A stretch of DNA of 7,709 bases from NCBI GenBank assembly GCA_023392185.1, contig JAEVZP010000140.1, positions 1 through 7,709 on the forward strand. Reading direction: 5' to 3'. The notes under the pieces were generated by a model. The model ran no database searches and had not been told where the DNA came from. It saw nothing but the letters and a program-made list of their open reading frames with translations. Both the position numbers and the translations under genes were made by a program. Source of the DNA: Bacteroidota bacterium. GTDB taxonomy: Bacteria > Bacteroidota > Bacteroidia > Chitinophagales > Chitinophagaceae. Below, in pieces: positions 6,075-7,709 of this stretch. Positions within the stretch are counted from its first letter, which is position 1; each line of letters starts with the position of its first letter.

Positions 6075-6656
6075 TTAAGAAAAAAGAGCACCGGGCGCTA
6101 CTTCCCGCCACTGGCCCGGCTCCAGGCCTCCTGCATCCAGCCGGCCTATAGCCACCCGGATGAGGCGCAATGTAGGAAAGCCCACGGCCGCCGTCATGCG
6201 CCGCACCTGCCGGTTTTTGCCTTCGGTGAGCGTCAGGGCAATCCAACTCGTTGGGATAGCTGCCCGAAAGCGAATCGGTGGGTTTCTTTCGGGAACTTCT
6301 ACCGCCCCAAGCCGTTCTGCGCGGGCCGGCCGGGTGCGGTGTTTGCGGCCGTCCACCGCAATCGTCACGCCACGTTGCAACCGTTCCATCGCCGCCTCGG
6401 TAATGGCGCCTTCCACCTGCACCCAATAGGTGCGGGGATGTCCTTCGGCCGGATCCAGCAGGCGGTGGGTCAGTTGCTTGTCGTTGGTGAGCAGCAGCAG
6501 CCCTTCACTGTCGTAGTCGAGGCGGCCTACCGGATAGATGTCTTTGGGGAGGTCGCCCAGATAATCGGCGAGCGTTTGCTTGTCGCCCTCGGGCGAAAAC
6601 TGCGAAAGCACCCGGAAAGGCTTGTAGAACAGGAGGTATTGGAAAGCAGGAGCCAT
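6075..6656 (-). CDS. rluE: RluE-like 23S rRNA pseudouridine synthase (RsuA/RluB/E/F family)
   Basis: A 193-aa protein starting MAPAFQYLLFYKPF; this start fits the family's 'YLLFNKPFxVLSQF' opening better than the in-frame ATG at 6686, which adds ten unrelated residues. It contains the catalytic motif GRLDYDSEGLLLLTND with the nucleophile Asp47, and the C-terminal motif EGKNRQVRRM followed by VGFPTLRLIRV. It lacks an N-terminal S4 RNA-binding domain, which separates RluE from RsuA, RluB and RluF, and its length is near that of E. coli RluE (217 aa). RluE isomerises a uridine in domain V of 23S rRNA near the peptidyl transferase centre; the target site is inferred from the family. The gene is divergent from the gene at 6849 and followed by the lipoprotein gene on the same strand. 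Confidence 0.9.
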   Translation of the reverse strand: MAPAFQYLLFYKPFRVLSQFSPEGDKQTLADYLGDLPKDIYPVGRLDYDSEGLLLLTNDKQLTHRLLDPAEGHPRTYWVQVEGAITEAAMERLQRGVTIAVDGRKHRTRPARAERLGAVEVPERNPPIRFRAAIPTSWIALTLTEGKNRQVRRMTAAVGFPTLRLIRVAIGRLDAGGLEPGQWREVAPGALFS

Positions 6657-6848
6657 AAGAACAGAGGTAGCGCAATTGGGTTTCAAGAGACTGGGAGCGC
6701 CTCAAATTTGGGGAAATCGGGCCGGTTTTCCGGTTTGCAGATGCTTCGGGCGGCTCTTTCAAAACCTGACAAAAATCATGTTCCGGCCCGTCGCCGGTCA
6801 TAGATTTCCGGAAAGAAGACGGCCACTTTTGCTTAAACTCCTACTCCT
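6657..6848. promoter_or_regulatory. Divergent promoter region between rluE-like and hemerythrin-like genes
   Basis: A 192-bp gap with no gene. On the minus strand TACCTCTG (6662-6669), 5 bp before the rluE-like ATG, is one mismatch from TAnnTTTG. On the plus strand CACTTTTG (6824-6831), 17 bp before the ATG at 6849, is also one mismatch away. Neither has a clear -33 TTG box. One TTCCGGAA palindrome sits at 6806-6813, next to the plus-strand element. No FNR-like TTGAT-N4-ATCAA box was seen, though the downstream genes suggest oxygen-related control. Confidence 0.35.
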
Positions 6849-7409
6849 ATGTCTCTGCCTACTCCGGAAAGCACTTCCTCTCAAGCGCTCGAAAGCCTGC
6901 TGCAATATCTGGAAACAGATTATTACACCCGCCTCGACGGCCTCTGTGGTCGTGTGGACCTGCACCTGGCCGAGTTGCAGGCGGCGGAAGCGGAAACGCC
7001 CCAGCCCGGAAGCCTTTATTTAAGCCTGAGCAAAAAGCTTCTGGGTCAGATCGAACACTACCTGCGCCTGCGCCGTTTCGGGCTCGTTCCTTATATTCGG
7101 GAACTGCTCGACAAGGAAAACACGGGTCACGACTGCCGCTCCTGCACTACTATTTGCACGGGCCGCCACGCGGCTCAGATCGACAGCCTGCGCGAATCAC
7201 ATCACAAGCTAAAAGAAATCTGCTTCCGGTTGCAGTCGGTAGCCACGCCGAGCTATGGCACGGAAGTAGTGCAGGCTACGGTGTACCGCACCCTGCGGGC
7301 CGAGATGATGCAAATCGATACGGCGCTGACGGAATTGTTTTACCTCGAAGCGTTTTCGCTGATCCCTAAAATGCTTCAGGCACAAAAAGCCATTCATGCT
7401 CACTCTTGA
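6849..7409 (+). CDS. Hemerythrin-like four-helix protein with a CxxCxxxC motif, upstream of the copper ATPase gene
   Basis: A 186-aa, largely helical, soluble protein with no signal peptide. Its pattern follows hemerythrin/HHE (YtfE/Ric-like) proteins: IEHYLRLRRFGLVPYI (68-83) resembles the family's 'HLxxEExxLFPYI' helix, RESHHKLKEI (115-124) the 'EHxxL' helix, and LFYLEAFSLIPKML (163-176) the final 'HxxLENxxLFP' helix. Several di-iron ligands are replaced: the Glu after His70 is Arg, and the last helix keeps Glu167 but lacks its His. Between helices lies GHDCRSCTTICTGRH (93-107), a C-x2-C-x3-C cluster (Cys96, 99, 103) framed by His94 and His107, which could bind a metal. The stop overlaps the ATPase start by 14 bp, so the two are probably one operon and this protein may sense or protect in cytochrome cbb3 or copper handling. 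Hemerythrin kinship is inferred from helix patterns; the function is unknown. Confidence 0.6.
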   Translation: MSLPTPESTSSQALESLLQYLETDYYTRLDGLCGRVDLHLAELQAAEAETPQPGSLYLSLSKKLLGQIEHYLRLRRFGLVPYIRELLDKENTGHDCRSCTTICTGRHAAQIDSLRESHHKLKEICFRLQSVATPSYGTEVVQATVYRTLRAEMMQIDTALTELFYLEAFSLIPKMLQAQKAIHAHS

Positions 7410-7709
7410 AAAAAGGCCCGCCTCCCGGAAAGGCGCCGCCCCGGCGGCCCGGCCCGACTGCTTTCACTGCGGGCAGCCCTGCCTCACCCAAAGCATCCGG
7501 ATTGAGGAAAAAGCGTTTTGCTGCGAAGGCTGTAAGCTGGTCTATGAAATCCTGTCTGATAAAGGCCTCTGCAACTACTACGACCTTCAAAAACACCCGG
7601 GCCTTTCCGGAATCCGGCCGCTGCGCAAAGAGAAATTTGCTTTTCTCGACAGCCCCGAAATTGCAGGACGCCTGTATTCTTTTACCGACGGCGACCACAC
7701 GATTGTAAC
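7396..7709 (+). CDS. ccoI: N-terminal part of a CcoI/FixI-type heavy-metal P-type ATPase (cut by the window edge)
   Basis: An open frame from ATG 7396 with no stop before the right edge (104 codons seen). After a short basic leader it shows the Cys-rich N-terminal metal-binding domain that precedes the HMA domain in CcoI/FixI ATPases: CFHCGQPC (22-29), then CCEGCKLVYEIL (42-53), and GLCNYYDL (57-64). These P1B-type ATPases export copper across the inner membrane for assembly of cbb3-type cytochrome oxidase. The HMA domain, membrane helices and DKTGT phosphorylation site would lie beyond the window. The start lies inside the last 14 bp of the upstream gene in another frame, indicating translational coupling. 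ccoS/ccoN genes would be expected to follow. Confidence 0.88.
   Translation, partial: MLTLEKRPASRKGAAPAARPDCFHCGQPCLTQSIRIEEKAFCCEGCKLVYEILSDKGLCNYYDLQKHPGLSGIRPLRKEKFAFLDSPEIAGRLYSFTDGDHTIV

Noticed and set aside
6069..6086. AT hairpin CTTTTTT/AAAAAAG at the end of the rluE-like gene as a terminator
   Set aside because: The stem is pure A-T apart from one pair, overlaps the stop codon, and has no following U-tract on the minus strand; too weak to call.

Overview
The window looks like a chromosomal segment of a Bacteroidota bacterium. Pointers are a periplasmic M1 metallopeptidase of the Bacteroidota type, a rhodanese-thioredoxin lipoprotein, a CcoI/FixI-type copper ATPase next to a hemerythrin-like protein, little Shine-Dalgarno sequence before genes, and TAnnTTTG-like -7 promoter elements. 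A member of Saprospiria or Chitinophagia is possible, but this is a guess from general resemblance. No rRNA, tRNA, CRISPR array or transposase was seen.

Left part (1-1555): a small accessory or defence block. A 294-codon gene encodes a protein matching the C-terminal EH_Signature domain of ZorC, a component of type I Zorya anti-phage systems. It lacks the N-terminal half expected for that family and has no obvious ribosome binding site. Converging on it is a two-gene toxin-antitoxin operon on the minus strand: a 72-aa antitoxin, then a RelE/ParE-family toxin overlapping it by 11 bp. The block is visibly more AT-rich than the rest.

Middle part (1602-4829): one large gene for an exported M1 (gluzincin) metallopeptidase. 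The protease half carries the HExxH-x18-E zinc site. It is followed by about 430 residues that read as an outer-membrane beta-barrel with an Omp85-like LRGY motif and a C-terminal Phe, suggesting a protease anchored in the outer membrane. Its 3' end converges with the next gene across a gene-free stretch (4830-5191) that ends in a strong, symmetric 16-bp-stem terminator.

Right part (5192-7709): two minus-strand genes, a rhodanese-thioredoxin lipoprotein and an RluE-like pseudouridine synthase, the latter divergent from a plus-strand pair. That pair is a 186-aa four-helix, hemerythrin-like protein with a CxxCxxxC motif, overlapping by 14 bp the start of a CcoI/FixI-type heavy-metal P-type ATPase that runs off the right edge. 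This is the usual setting of cytochrome cbb3 oxidase copper loading.

The palindrome TTCCGGAA occurs eight times (by-eye count) in coding and non-coding DNA, far above chance, and is absent from most of the left accessory block.
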